From NCBI GenBank assembly GCA_036971475.1, contig JBAIZL010000024.1:1137501-1201500 (forward strand): a stretch of DNA of 64,000 nt, given 5' to 3'. Position numbers and translations under genes: made by a program. This DNA is from Prosapia bicincta (Eukaryota; Arthropoda; Insecta; Hemiptera; Cercopidae). How positions within the stretch are numbered: the first letter of the stretch is position 1; each line of letters opens with the position of its first letter. Shown in pieces: positions 36,762 to 51,800 of the stretch. The notes below the pieces were generated by a model. It saw only the letters and a program-made list of their open reading frames with translations, had not been told where the DNA came from and ran no database searches.

Positions 36762-39700
36762 GTATCTAAATTATATTTTAAAACATAATATTAGTATTAA
36801 ATTATTTTGTAAAACTAAATTATTTCTTCTAAGAATTTCCCTTTAGAAACAGAATGTATTTAATAGAATAGTTTTAGCTTAATCTCGAGGGCCAATCTAA
36901 TTAGCTTTGCAATGAATTGCACTAATATATTAGTAACAAATAAAATAGATGTTTCGGTAATTATATTGACGTGCGACTACCGCTATTTTCGTGAAATTAT
37001 TTTACTTATCTTTTGTATTTTTAAGTCCTAGACACGAATCAAACATTATTTTTTGTCGCTGGTGCCGTTTTTTTAAAATATACTTTAAAAAACATAACCT
37101 AAACTAACCTTTATTGACGTGTGACTACCGCTATTTTCGTGAAATTTTTATACTTTTCTTATGTATTTTTACGTCCTAGACACGAATCTAACATTATTTT
37201 TTGTCGCTGGTGCCGTTTTTTAAAAATATACTTTAAAAAACGGTAAAAACATAGTCTTAACGACATTGTTTTGTTTTTAAATTACTCGTTTTAATGTGTA
37301 GAACACGATTATAAACTTTGTTTCGTCGGAAAATATGGAAAGTTACTTTTTTCACATTTTAAATGTTAGGTTGTAATGGCATGTAGGCCTATAGCGTGAA
37401 CTGGGCACGCAGTAGCTACAGCGCACTGCACTACATCTAGATTTATAATTTTATACAACATTACTATATACCTACATTAAAATATACCTACGAAGTATCC
37501 AGTCAGGATAGATTTGGTAATAATTTTATACAACATTACTATCTGCCTTACTTAAAGTATACCTATGAAGTATTCAGTCAGGATAGATTTGGTTGTAATT
37601 TTGGTAAATATTTAGACTTATTGTTGGTACAGAAAATTACATCCAAATCTATCCTGACTGGATATTTCATAGGTATACTTTATTATAAATAGATAGTAAT
37701 GTTGAATAAAATTATAACCAAATCTATCCTGACTTGATACTTCATAGGTATATTTTAATGTAGGTATATAGTAATGTTGTACAAAACTATAACCAAATTT
37801 ATCCTGACTGAATACTTCGTAGGTATATTTCAATATAGGTAGATAGTAAAATTGAATAAAATTATAACCAAATCTATCCTGACTGGATACTTCGTAGGTA
37901 TATTTTAATGTAGGTATATAGTTATGTTGTATAAAATTATAACAAAATCTAGACGTTTAATAATAAAATAATAATCACGATACCAGGTACACGACAAAAA
38001 ATAATGTCGGATTCGTGTCTAAGACGTAAAAGTACATGAGAAAAGAAAACAAAAAATCACGGAAATATCGGTAGTCGCACGTCAATAAAGGTTAGTTTAG
38101 GTTATGTTTTTTCAAGTATATTTTAAAAAAACAGCACCAGCGACAAAAAATAATCTTGGATTCGTGTCTAGGACGTAAAAATACATAAAAAAGTAAAAGA
38201 ATATGATGAAAATAGCAGTAGTTGCACGTCAATAAAGGTTAGTTTAGGTTATGTTTTTTTAAGTATATTTTAATAAAACGGCACCCGCGACAATAAATAA
38301 TGTTGGATTCGTGTCTAGGAATAAATATATATATATTTATATACATCACTTTCACTATATGTACTTAAACAAGAATCTTACTTGGTATTTATGCAAGTTA
38401 ACTTTCAAAGATTTGTCGTATCTCCATCATCGGGCATCAGTGACCGGGGCTTGTAGTAGTCTGCGAGCTGTGTGGAATTTCCGTTGTCACAAGGTGTAGT
38501 GTACTGTTATGTTCTATTTTCGGATTCACTGCACTGTGAGAGTCTTTTAAGTTTGTCTTGGGGATTATTTTGTCTATTAGGTTGAATAATTTATCGTTTC
38601 TTGATTTTATTTGTATTTGTTAGTTTATGATAATATTTTTATGTTTATAAATTTGTAGTTGTTCCCATATTGTCATTTTGAGGCCTTTTTGTACTTTTTT
38701 TATTAGGTGTAAGTTTTTTAATATGGGGAATGTGTGTTTGTTTTTGATGATGTGTGTAGCTAAGTTTGAATTATAAGTTTCAGGTTTGATGTATGCATTG
38801 AGGTGTTCTTGATATCTGTCTTTTAATTTATTTTTTGTTTGGCCTATGCATATTTTATTACAGTCTGGGCATTCGATTTCGTATATTCTGTTATTAAGTG
38901 TGGGACATATTTTTTCCGGTTGGTTTATTTTATTGATTATGTCATTATTATTTTTTAGTGTTTTAGTTATTCCTTTTATGTTGTACCCTGTATATGTGAA
39001 TGTGGCCCATTTTGTTGTTGTTTGTATTAGGCAACTTGCAGTAAAAAGCAGGCATAAGCTCAGAAAATAACTTACTATTTTCAGCATTGTGAAGAGGATG
39101 AGCAGGATGGAGAGTCATTATAGCCAGGAACTTCGACCAGATCCGTTGGTATCACAGCTAAATCCACATCCCATTCCAAGCAGAAACAAAGTGCTACCAA
39201 TTGGATCTCTCTGATCTTGTTTAAATATGTCTTTGTGGTTGACCCAGACTTCATAGGCTTACATGGCTCTAGATCTGACAAAAGCCAGATAAAACATTCT
39301 TGGGTTAGATGTATCAGCTCCCTGTTCCTTGCCAGTAACAGCTTTAAGCGCAGTTAACTTTGAGGCACATTTTTCGGTTACTATACATGATACCTTACCT
39401 GAGTTTTAGATCCAGCATCATTCCCAACAATTTGAGTTATGGATTGTGTTTAATATCTCTCAATTATGCTGAGTTTATAGGAAAAATGAGCACAGTTATT
39501 TTACTATATATTAAATGATACTTAAATAAGTGAGAATACGTAAGTGCTTATTTGCTGATGAAACAATCGTTCCATTAACGAAGCAAAGCCTCTACTGGCA
39601 GCGTCCCTGCTAGATATAAAGGTTGTCGGTGTAAGATTTATGAGTGTATAAACGTTGTAACAAAGTACAAAAAGGCCTCAAAATGACAATCTGGGAACAA

Positions 39701-40809
39701 CTACAAATTTATAAACATAAAAATAATATCATTAACAAACAAATACAAATAAAATCAAAAAACGATAAATTATTCAATCTAATAGACAAACTTAACCCCA
39801 AAACAAACTTGAAAGACTCGCACAGTGCAGTGAATTCGAAAATAGAACATAACGGTACACCACACCTGGTGACAACGGGAATTCCACGCAGCTCGCAGGT
39901 ACAAAGCCCGCTCAGTATGCCCGACGATGGAGACAAAACCAGTCTTTGAAAGTTAATTCGCATAAATACCAAGTAAGGTTCTTGTTTAAGTACATATATT
40001 GAAAGTGATAATATATATTTTCTTGTATTCACTAAACAATTACACTATAATGTACTTAAACAAGAATCTTACTTTGTCTATATGTAGGATATGTAGGTCG
40101 GCTTTCGAGAACTAATTACGTGTCCCCATTTATGAGCATCAACTGATACTAAGAGCTTCTTGTAGTAAGTTGCCAGGTGTGTGGGATTTGCGTTGTCATG
40201 TGGTATGCTGGTATTGTTATATTTGCAGATTCACTGCACAGTGAGAAAGTTTTAGTTTGTCGGGGTTAATTTTGTCTATTATTTTGTTCGTTATTATATT
40301 ATTTTTGTGTTTATAAATTTGCAGCTGTTCCCAGATTGTCTTTTTAAGGTCTTTTTGTACTTTTTCTTATTAGGACTATGTTGTCTAATGTGGGTAATGT
40401 ATGGGTGTTTTTGATGGCATGTGTGGCTAAGTTTGAATTGTTAATGTTTAGTTTAATGTATGTGTTCTTTATATTTCCTATATTTTTGTATGTTATGTTA
40501 ATATTGTTATATTTTTAATTATTCCTTTTTATGTTGCATCCTGTGTATACGAATGTGGCCCATTTTCTGTTGTTTTTGTGGTTCATTTACACATACAAAT
40601 AAAATAAAAAAATGACTTAATTGACAAAATTAACTCCAAGATAAACTAAAATTTTTCCACAGTGAACTGAATCCAAAAATAGAACAATACCAGCATACCA
40701 GATGACAACATCTGGTGATTTGATTTTCAAAAATGAGGACACTTAATTATCCTCAAAAGTAAATTTGCATATGTACAAAGTAAAATTCTTGTTTAAGTAC
40801 ATTATAGTG

Positions 40810-40868
<59 letters not shown>

Positions 40869-43800
40869 GTTAATATATTACTATTGTAAGTAATTTTATC
40901 CACCATTAAGTGCCAGAGTAGTTGACAGAGTGATTCGACAATGGTCAAGTGACCGAAAGGTGCCTCATCACTCAAGGTAAAATTATTGCACTTAATGGTG
41001 GATAAAATTACTTACAATAGTAATATATTAACATCATAAAGTCAGTGCAACGGAAAAATAATGGATAACGTAAAATATCAAGAATATATATATATATATA
41101 TGACAAATAATACATATAATAATATACATATAAAGATGTGTTTATAAACAAAAACATAACATATCTCTTCTTTTTGGGGTAGACATTCATTAGTTAATGA
41201 AATAAAATATTGCAACATCTTTCAAATAAGAATCTTAGTGTCCTAACTGTTTTTTAATTTTCAATAAATTTCAAAGTAATTATTACAGAAAGTAAGATAT
41301 AAATAATAAACATAAATATTTGATATTTTTTTCAGGAGGACCAGAAGTTAATGTACTATTACCCTGCAAAAACTAATATTGATACACAGATAAAAAATGT
41401 GGGTCTCAGTGAAGCTATCATTCAGTTTACGGAGTAAGTTAATTTTTAAATCCATCTTCCAAGTGTATTTTTTAATCTAAAGTGTTTTAAAAAAATTAGT
41501 TTTCAGTGATTAATAACAGAATCAGTTTTGGAAGGCTATGAAAAATAAAATATTATCCTCTATTGCTTGTATGAGAAAAATGGAGTATACTTGAATTTAC
41601 TAATAGTAAAGAAAAACTTTATGAGTTTGTTTATAAGTCCTACATATACAATTGAAGAACGAATTTCTAAATAATTATTTCTGGAAAACTGTTCCAAATA
41701 TTACCTACATATAAAAATTAGGTTATGAGAGAGAGAATAAAATTGTAATGATACAGCTTAATTAGTTTTTATTATCAAATACCTTCTATTAGCTCACACT
41801 CTTCTGTCAAATCTTCAACCGTTAATAAAATATCTGTTTACTCATCCAATCAAGTTCAAATCCTTTTTTTTTAACCTATAGTGGATGACAATTAACGTTA
41901 GTACTATTTCTTCAAACATTTAAATTGGGGGGTAGATCGGATTCGAAATGAATATCTTCAAGTTTGGGCGCTTAGGCACAGAGCCAACTTTCCCATAGCT
42001 AGAAATGAACTTTCAAAGATGTATATGAATTTTTTTTACCCCCTCTGGTTGTCTCCGAAACCTCCATTAAACAGCCTTAAGTTATTGCCATGGCTACCAC
42101 ACAATATCATGAATAATACTCTAGGATTAGAAATGAATGAAAAGAATAAAATAAAAAAACCAACAGTATTAACAGTATCGAACATTGCTTTACAAATGGA
42201 CAATGTTAAAAGAAACTACAATACAATGAAAGCGATGAAAAAAAAGCAAATGTATAAATAGTAACAAACAAAAATTATAGTCCAACACCATACTTAGAAA
42301 GGAAAATGGAAAATTGCAAGGAAATTCGCTTCCTATTTTGCCACTTAATATTGTTATTCTGACATATGTTTATACATATTTATATTATTGTAATTATAAA
42401 AGAAAAAGAAACTAAAATGAAAATTTTCTTTGTTTATTTAAGTAGGCCTTTAAAAAAATGTTTATACAATTTGAAATTAAGTAAAATATACAATGGAACA
42501 CAAAACTCCATTAAGAAATACCATAAAGAAGAAAATGGACAGAAACATATTAAAAGAAGGCTGTAATCCTAAGCGTTTTAGCATTTTAGCATTACTTTAT
42601 AAAAGTATTAGAACTGTAGTAACATTCAGGACAAACATAATTACATTTCTTAATTTTTCTTTAATCAACATTTTTTTAAAATCCATCAAAAAAATGCAGC
42701 ACAAGACTACATTATAGCAGTTCTGACTTGTGGGCAGTTGCACGGTTGTGTAACCCCAAACCGGAGATCAATAGCAAAAATAAATAATAAATTTATTAAT
42801 TAATTAAGAATTATGTTCATTGTTATAAGTGGTTATTCATCATATAACATTATCCATCATTACAATAAAAATGTCAGAAAACCATCAACCATGTGTCCGT
42901 TTGCTCAGTCGGCCTGGTTGCAGGCTAACCTGCAACATCCAATGACATCACTCCTAATGGAGAAAAAGCATTTAAAGGTCCAGACAAACTGAAATAGCCA
43001 GGCAGTCTGCCATAAGGCTCTTTAGGTTGGACACGACCTGCAACCTCGGGAGTTTTTTTTTTAAGATCGGCTCCATCCGTAGAGACGCATGTACTCTCCA
43101 CTCCGAGTTTGTTGACATTCACAGAGAATGAATTGATATTCGTTTTTTAATAAATAAAACAGGATTTGAGATCAGGTGCCTTAAATAAGTAAAAATAAAA
43201 TAAAAAATGGCAATATATTTCATTCAAGAGAATAAATCACAAAGTATTCAGCAGTATCTATTTTCCCAATAATAGCTTTTCAAGTTTTTATGATTACGAT
43301 TTCTTTGCCTTACAAATAAAAAACTAACACTTTTACTGTCTGCAATCTACATAGGTGTTAGGCACCAGCTGCCAATGTATCATATCAATGTTTCAACATC
43401 ACAATAGTTAAAATAAAACCATGAAAGGTTACACATTCAGCAGCTTTATATTTGTCACAAATTCTTTCATTACCATCAGTAGAAATGTATGGCATCTGTC
43501 CACTCCGAAGGAGATTGTTTGCATTCATTTTGTTTGCTTTGGGCATTCAACTGATGGAAAGAGACATTTAGAAGATACATTTTTTCTCTCCAGCTGCTTC
43601 AGACATAGAGGCTACCATTGTGACTAGACCGGTTCTCTTAGTTAATGATAATTTTTGTACTGTTTTATTCCCTTTTAAAGTCAGAACTTCCTGATTTTTG
43701 TGTTGCACTTTTCTAATGCAGTTTTGTTATGATTAAATACATGAGTTCAAAAAAAAAAATTAATATTTACCTTCAAAAATATTTTTTTGTAGAACCATGA

Positions 43801-46800
43801 TTGCTTCATAAGGGCTGGGTTCTTTAATGGATTGCTTTGGATATCTTTTAAAAACCAAATGCAGCTATTTTCACTTGGCAGAACTATGATAATTAAAAAC
43901 AGGATGTTTAATGTTGTTTTTGATTTGCACCAGATCAGAGCATTGAACTAGGTCAGAGTCTTGTCCATGTCACAGGATTAAACAATGCAATGATCTAGTG
44001 CGAATGTGTCTGCTGAAAAATATCAGTAAATAGTGGTTTTTGCCAAGTGATAGCACAAGTGTAATTTAACAATATTCCTATCCAACATTCTTCTTCTTCT
44101 TCTTCTTTGAAGAAGAACTAACAACAAATACATTTTATTTATATTTAAAAAAACAACCTTATTTTATGTATTTTACTTTACTCTTTTATGCATATTTTAA
44201 AATTAAAACAAATATTTCCTGGGGAACTGTGAGTTTTCTTAAATTTTAGATACATGATGAGTTACAATTATTGTGTTACTTAATCTTTTTAAGTTCTTGT
44301 AAACAAGCTTGAAAGCAGACTTTTGGTCCTTTAGGAAAGTTGATTAATAAGTGTTAAAGACCAAATTATCTTACAGTCTGAACAGCCTCTGACCTTATCA
44401 CAAGAAAAAAAAATCATAGGTGAAGTGCTATTATTAACTTATATTATTTCACAATTTAATTGAAAGTCAAAATGTACTACCATCATGAAGTAAACAGTAA
44501 ACAGCACAGTATGAGGGCATTTAAATTCTATTTATTAATAAGTACGTTTTTAAAAAGAAGATGATGAAAATGAAATAAACTATGCACAAAAAAACAATTA
44601 TATTTTTACTGAAAAATTTGTTTAATTCTAAATTAAATGAAGGTTTGTGCATTGATGTTGCCCATCAATATTTTAAATTAACTATGATAGAAATGGACAA
44701 AATTTTTCAGAAAGATAAAAGTTGGAATTTTAATTAAAAATTATGAATTGGTACAGTAAATAAAGGTTTCTGTTCTTTGAATTTTGTTAATAAAGATTTT
44801 TAAAGAATTATCATAAAATTGAACCAAATGGTTTTCAAAAAGGTGAAAGGTTTACTAGGTAAATTATGAATGGTTAAAATGTGGAAGAAGTATAAAATCA
44901 AACCTAGCTTTTTAGTTGATTACAAGTTTTTCTGGAATACCAGGAACATACACAAATGATTTGTTTAAACATTTATGGCATGTTTTCACAGAAAACAGAA
45001 AGTTTAGACAAAAATTGTTCCTTCAGAAGAAAGAATATAGATATTCTACATTTTTCTGAATATACGTGGATATATAATTAAAATTATTTAAAGAATTATT
45101 TAAAATTTATAATATAATTCATAATTCTAATTTAGATTGATAATAAAGTAAGCCGTAATATATTTCTAAGAATATTTTTAATTACAGGACCTTCAAACCA
45201 ACCCACCCCTGCGAATCTTTACACACAAAAAAGACACGACATTTGTACTTTCAACCAGAAGAAGATTTCTGGATGGTTATGGTAAGTTATAAAAATAAAA
45301 AATATTCAAGTAAATGAATATTAAAATCATGTATTCAATCTTAATTAGTGAGATGCCAATCTCGAGTTTGGATTTAATTTATAACTATTATTTATGTAAT
45401 TAATTGTATATTATGGTTGTTTATTAGTCCCAATGTATAAACCATGCTCCTATTTAACATGTTTACATATGTCTGTTTAACATGCCTATTTGCCCCTATT
45501 ATACACTACTATACATCTGACTTGACTCCGTGTTTGTTGCAATCATTTATCTAACCCTAAAGATTTTGTTTTCGTGTCTTTATATACTCCAGAATTGGGA
45601 GTTTCAATATATGTCACAAGTGGTGATTTCATAATTTTTCTATTTTTAATTAGTTTTTGGGAAAGATATGTTAATGATTGGCTGTCTATTGAAATTAGTT
45701 TTGCGTTTTGTGAATAATTGTTTATGTTGTATGATTTTTGCAGAAGTAGGTTATTTATTTTTTATATTTTTGCTCAGACTAGACACTTTTAGGAGCTATA
45801 AATAAAAGTTACCTTTCTTTACCTCCTAAAATAAAAGATGTGGCTTTATATTACCTTGGATGGATGTTCGTTTTTTGGTTGGCTTGCAACCTTTTCAACA
45901 CAGTTGGAATTTTACTATGCCCAACCTAAATTCTCTGTGTGACAAAGGTTTCTTATTATATTTTTCTTATACAAAATAATAATAAAAGACAAAATAGTTG
46001 TAAATTTAATTTTTTTGTTTATTTGTAAAAAATATAAGCATTTACATTACCATATTAGAAACAAAATAATTAGTAACAGTATGTGCTAAATGTTTAGGCA
46101 TGTAAAAATTATAAATGGAAAACTAAGAACAGCCAGACCTAAATATTTTCTCGGCACATACAAATTAAAAATGAAAAACTAATAACCGTAGATCCAAATG
46201 TTTGTCAACAGATACAAATTAAATACAAAAGCTAATAATAATTAAGACTAAAATAATTTGTGAATAAAAATAATCAGTTATTTTTAAGCTCTCGAAGCTT
46301 GTGGATTGACAGTCCACAATCCTAGCATTTAAGTCCCAAGTGCTAGGAAATCAAGGTATATTTCCAATAACCACAGACCATTAAGGCTGGTGACGTGAAT
46401 ATAATGCAATAAACAAAGTGTCTATAAAACATTCTCCTCCACTCTGGGATTTTATATGAACTATGCATTCAGGTACTCATCACAATACTTATTACTGGGT
46501 ATATCTATTGATGTACTGGGAGTTAATATAAATTTAAATAATTCAGATAATTCTATAACTTTTGTAAAAAGTTTTGTAAAAACATTTTTTTAAAAGTTAA
46601 ATATTTGAGGACAGACTATTATTATGTGTAGTAAAAGTTTAGTTGTGTACAATTAGTTAAATGTAGGGATGGGCTGATTCCAATTCTCGATTCCAGGAAT
46701 CGTCGATTCTAGGTGGTATCGAGGAATCGTCGATACTCGATTCTTTATTGATAAAAGTGTCGATTCCAATTCCTATTTTATTAACTATCAAAATATGTGT

Positions 46801-46927
46801 ATGGAGTAATTTATTGGAAAAATAATTACTACCAAACTGATTTGAGATAACGAAAATATTATTATTTATGAAGCAACAACAAAGAAGATCATAACCATTC
46901 CTGGTCGTTTGTCATCGCTAATCTCTT

Positions 46928-46965
<38 letters not shown>

Positions 46966-47010
46966 TAGAGCGGGTTCAACACACACTCTCTCTCTTTCTC
47001 TCTCTCTCTA

Positions 47011-47053
<43 letters not shown>

Positions 47054-48028
47054 TCCTCCCTTCCTCCCATGTCTTGCTGCCACTGATTCAGTGGCATATT
47101 AAAAACTACCCTTTTTCTATTATTTTTTTTACATTTTATGTTGTTAGTTTGTTTTTAATTTTTGTTTTGTTTTGAAACAATGTAAATAGGCTTAGGTATT
47201 TTTTCAAACTTCATAAAATAGTGCACAGTTCACATTTTTAACTTTAAAATATGTCATTACTTCTATCTATGTTTTTTTTTTTAATTTCTATTGATAAATC
47301 AAGGTTGAAGGTTTTGTGTAGCCTATTACATTAAAACAGAACTTCTAAAAGGTTTTGCCCTATGACCAAGATGTTTACTAAATTAATTATTAGAGACTTA
47401 GCATCTATGCTATTATAACTTGAAAGAATCAAGAATCAAAAGGAAAATTTTAGAATCGAATTGGAATAAAAAAATTTAGGAATCGGCCCATCCCTAGTTA
47501 AATGTTAAACAGAAATAAAAACAACAAACCTTGTATATCAAAGATTAAAAGAAAAATGAAGCTGGCTTAGAAAGTTCAGGTTTATCATTTTATCACTTAG
47601 TCATACTATGTTCACCACTACGAATTTTAATTGAGTTAAGAGGTAGAATTTTTACCGAGAGAATACCTTATTTACACAGATTCAGGGTGCAGTACTAATT
47701 TTGAAAAAAGAATAATGGTAACATATCTAGAAATGGCAGCACTAGCCATTACGGTTGGTAAAGTTCGGATCCAATTAATTTGAAAATTAAATAAAATAGT
47801 TTGCAATTCATTCTATTATACAAAGAGCTCAATTATAGTATTGTTATCCTTGCAACTGTCCAGATCTGTCACAAACAAAATCACAACGGCCTTGGTAGTG
47901 TTTGGAAAGGCCAAAGCTTATGAAGGAATAGATACAAATAGCACCAAAGCAAATTTGGTCTGACTTTCCCGAAAAGCTAGGGCTGAGAAGTGGTAAATCA
48001 TTTTACTCTGAATTCCCTACTCTAATTT

Positions 48029-48093
<65 letters not shown>

Positions 48094-48832
48094 TTTTTGG
48101 ACTAGGAGACTGACAGACTTACCTTGGCAAGAGTCCACTCTGTAGTCTTGAAATAGAAACACATAAAAGCACTTAAACAATGATATATTTCAACCACACA
48201 GTGGTCTTTGTCAATCGAAGAGAAAACACAAAAAGAAATATGAGAGAATGAAATAAAATGTTAAATGTTTTATCATTGTTTAAAATCATTGTTTAAGTGC
48301 TTTTATGTGTTTCTATTTCAAGACTACAGAGTGGACTCTTGCCAAGGTAAGTCTGTCAGTCTCCTAGTCCAAAAAATCTAAATAATCTTTATCAACCAAA
48401 ACTAACCTAAAAATATATATAAATATATTTATAAGATCAAATAATATACACAAATACAGGAATATTTAATTTATTGAACAATAAACTCAAAGCTTTTCGT
48501 TGGTTTACATTACCAACATCCTCAGGAGTTACAATACTAAGAATGATAAAAGAACTGTCTAACAAACATGAAGCTATTAGATAAAGCAATACACAGTTGC
48601 CAAATCTATTACAATATTGCCAAACCAAATTTGGCAACTGTGTATTGCTTTATCTAGTAGCTTCATGTTTGTTAGACAGTTCTTTTATCATTCTTAGTAT
48701 TGTAACTCCTGAGGATGTTGGTAATGTAAACCAACGAAAAGCTTTGAGTTTATTGTTCAATAAATTAAATATTCCTGTATTTGTGTATATTATTTGATCT
48801 TAAAAATATTCTAACAGGAAAACACATTTGAT

Positions 48833-48890
<58 letters not shown>

Positions 48891-51800
48891 CATATATATA
48901 ACCTCTATTCATAATTGTCTAATGTAGGTAATCAAATTTTTATTAATATTAAGTAATAGACTAGTTTGTGAGCACAAAGTTGAGCAAATGTAGAACCAAA
49001 GTATAAGTTTATTTAAAAGCCATGTTAAAACTCTAACGGTAGAACAGTTACATGATATGTTAAAGTATAAGAGCTTCTTGATCTGTTAGAAGGTAAATGT
49101 TTCAGACAGTCAATGTTCCCACAACAAGCAGTGCAGAGGGGAAAATATACCACGGAGAAGATGTTCAAGATACAGTTTGTCTAGCTGTACTCAAGCAAGC
49201 ATATGAAATGGCGAGATTGTTCCTTGGCCCTTTTAACAATTTAATTAACAAGGAGACTGCTGATCCTGCTGTACTTAAACAAAATTTAGAACACTTTTAT
49301 AGTAGGGTAAGTTTTATTGGCTAGTATTTTATTAATCTAATTTGTTGTTTTTCAAGTTTTGTTTTATTATCTAGTAGTTCCTCTGCTACTATCACAAACA
49401 GTTCTTGCAATACTTCTAAGAGCACATGAAAATTTAAATACATCAGGAACATTTTTCAGTTTCGTATACTCGTTTTATACAACCACTTTATTAATACAAA
49501 ACTTATTGCAGATCTGATGAAATAATGATCTTATCCTGATGAGTAACTATGATATATTGCTCATACTTTATCAAAAAAGTAACAAATTCGGTTCCGTTTT
49601 ATTCAGTGATTTTATGATGGAAAGGTACATTGTCCTAGTGTGTCCATGAGTTTTAAACATTACTAAACAAATTCTGGTTTTATTAGGAAATTGGATAGTT
49701 TCCTATACTTTTGGTATAAGTAGAGTATATTCCTAAACCTTGTTATAAAAGTTTAAAACCTATTGTTGAAACAGTATTTGATAAATTTCAAATAATTCAC
49801 GCCATATATAAGCTAACTTAACCAAATAAATGATCACCAAATACCTAGCATTAACTATGGTTAATGAGCAGATTAATGAGCTTATGAGCTGTTCTATATT
49901 ACATAGCTGAGAAAAATACTGCAATACTCTATCCATCTTGCTCTATGCCGTCTAACATAGAGAGCAACAAGAAGTTGTATTGTAAATAAAATTTATACGT
50001 ACATTTAATGTCTGAGCAAAATAAAAATGAAAATATAGGTTTTCTTTAGAATGCTTTATTTGTAGAGCTTCACTATCTTTAAAATGAATTTTGGCGTAAT
50101 TGGTTTTTAACAAAGCAAATAAAAAATACAAAATGATAAAATTATTTATACATTTCTTATTTTTAACATATAATTGTTATAGTGCTTCATCGTTTACTTT
50201 CTTATGCATCAGTTACATTATTATTTATAATAGATATTACATCATATTCTGTTTCTATATCTATGGCAATACAGGGGAGTCCCGATAGTCCGAAATGAAT
50301 GGGACCAAACCCATTTTGGATTAAGCAAATTTATTACCGAAATAAACATAATTACGAGGGTAAGTCAAATATTATCCGCAATATAGGTATATTTTTTGTT
50401 TACGTTGGCAGTACTGTCCTTTTGCGTTGATGACGCATGCTTTGTTTATTCGTTGTTATGTCTATGCACGTTACAAGCTGCTAGGTTAGTTTCGTTATCG
50501 CTAAGGGGCACAACAATAAACAGTGTACGTTACAGTGAGATGCTTACTGCTAAGCTGAAGCCTGCAATTCGTAGCAAACGCCGAGGACTGCTGTCAAAAG
50601 GCGTTGTGTTGTTGCACGACAATGCCCGTCAGCATACAGCTGCCCACACTGCAGAAATGCTTCAGAAACTCAATTTTGAAGTATTGGATCATCCTCCATA
50701 TAGTCCCGATCTCGCTCCATCTGATTTTTACTTGTTTGGTCCACTCAAAGAGGCAATTAGGGGCCGTCGATTTACGACAGACGAAGCATTGAAAGAAGCG
50801 GTGCATTCCTGGCTCGCATCTCAACCCAAAACCTTCTTCCACGAGGGCATCAGGAAACTTGAACAACGTTGGACCAAGTGCGTTGAAAAGCAAGGGGACT
50901 ATGTCGAAAAATGATGTACTTGTAAGTTTCCTATTTGATTTCAATAAAATTTTATAACTATATTGCGGATAATTATTGACTTACCCTCGTATTAGATACA
51001 ATGTACAAAATAGTAATAAAAAGTACCGCATATTCTAAAATGCTAAGAAAATGGTACAGTACAGTATAACTATGATAATTAACTCTTTGAGCGCAAGAGT
51101 ACTCAAATTCATACTTCATATTGTTGATGGGGGTTTTAGTTACATGATTCCTTGTTAGTTAGAATGATTTCACTACTCAACTGTTCATATGTTCGGCAAC
51201 CACAATTAGTTGGAGGAGGAATCATGTGACTTAACAACTCTTTTTTTCTGTTAGTGGGCTACTTCTTGCTTAGCGTCTAGAATCTGTGTTGTTTCTTAAA
51301 CTGTTTTTTTAATGTGAATTTAGTGAAATGGGTTTGAAACGGAAACATACTTGGCTACACTACAAGACAAACTTGAAGTGTTAAAACACTTAGATAATAG
51401 AAATGTGTCAAAATTGGCCGTTGAGTTTGTGTAGGGAATTATAGGATCACCAAATGGAAGAAAAACTGGTCAAAATTGAACAGTTTTGTATTTCTTCAAC
51501 TAGAATGTAATTGTTTTGAAAGAACCGGACAACATCTCAGATGAGAATGAAAGTAAAGGAAACGACAACAGTGAGCAGAGGATATTCCTTTTCGACTCTG
51601 TGGGTGCCTTTGATGTAGTGCTACGCTACATAAGAACAACAGTTCACCTAGACTCCCAACTTTGTTTCTGAGGCGTTAGCGTAATTTTGCTTCAGTAGAG
51701 ATGCGTCCTCTTCGACAAAATAACATAACAGACTTTTTAAACCTATATACATAGTAACATTGCCCTGTTTAGTACATTACACTGCCCATCTTTGAAATGT

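Larger units (their letters stand above)
38343..40010. mobile_element. Penelope-like family C inverted pair
   Basis: Outer ends mirror each other (ATGTACTTAAACAAGAATCT near 38360 against ATTCTTGTTTAAG-type sequence near 39980). The left arm (minus) retains a GIY-YIG coding relic. The right arm (+) from about 39655 retains the downstream coding part and the 3' end. Each arm has CCGATGA or CCGACGA, an extra T, a stem II and GAAA, i.e. a hammerhead-like core with C in place of U4. About 600 bp between the arms is other sequence, including a family G fragment. Confidence 0.65.
36762..41335 (+). other. CCZ1 intron 1
   Basis: Runs from GTATCT to TTTTTTCAG. It holds the foldback-like element, a Penelope-like family C cluster and a family A solo inverted end, all listed separately. 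Confidence 0.85.
48433..48835. mobile_element. Penelope-like family D inverted unit
   Basis: Arms of 173 bp (48433-48605 and 48629-48801) are almost perfect inverted copies around a 23-bp loop. A tail with AACAGGAAAACACATTTGAT then leads into (TA)n. Each arm has a complete hammerhead-like motif. Two mirror-image 66-codon frames are open but lack any known motif, so I do not call them genes. Confidence 0.8.
45282..49105 (+). other. CCZ1 intron 3
   Basis: 45282-46663 has no recognised feature. The rest holds the hAT MITE and two inverted Penelope-like units with (TA)n tracts. Confidence 0.8.

Noticed and set aside
40934..40985. Hammerhead ribozyme in family A ends (also near 57235 and 60860)
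   Set aside because: A stem followed by GAAA is present (GGTC to GACC then GAAA), but CTGANGA is replaced by TTCGACA, so the core is not a hammerhead.
48437..48797. Two identical 66-codon frames on opposite strands
   Set aside because: They are the mirrored arms of a Penelope-like inverted unit and overlap the ribozyme motif. No protein family.
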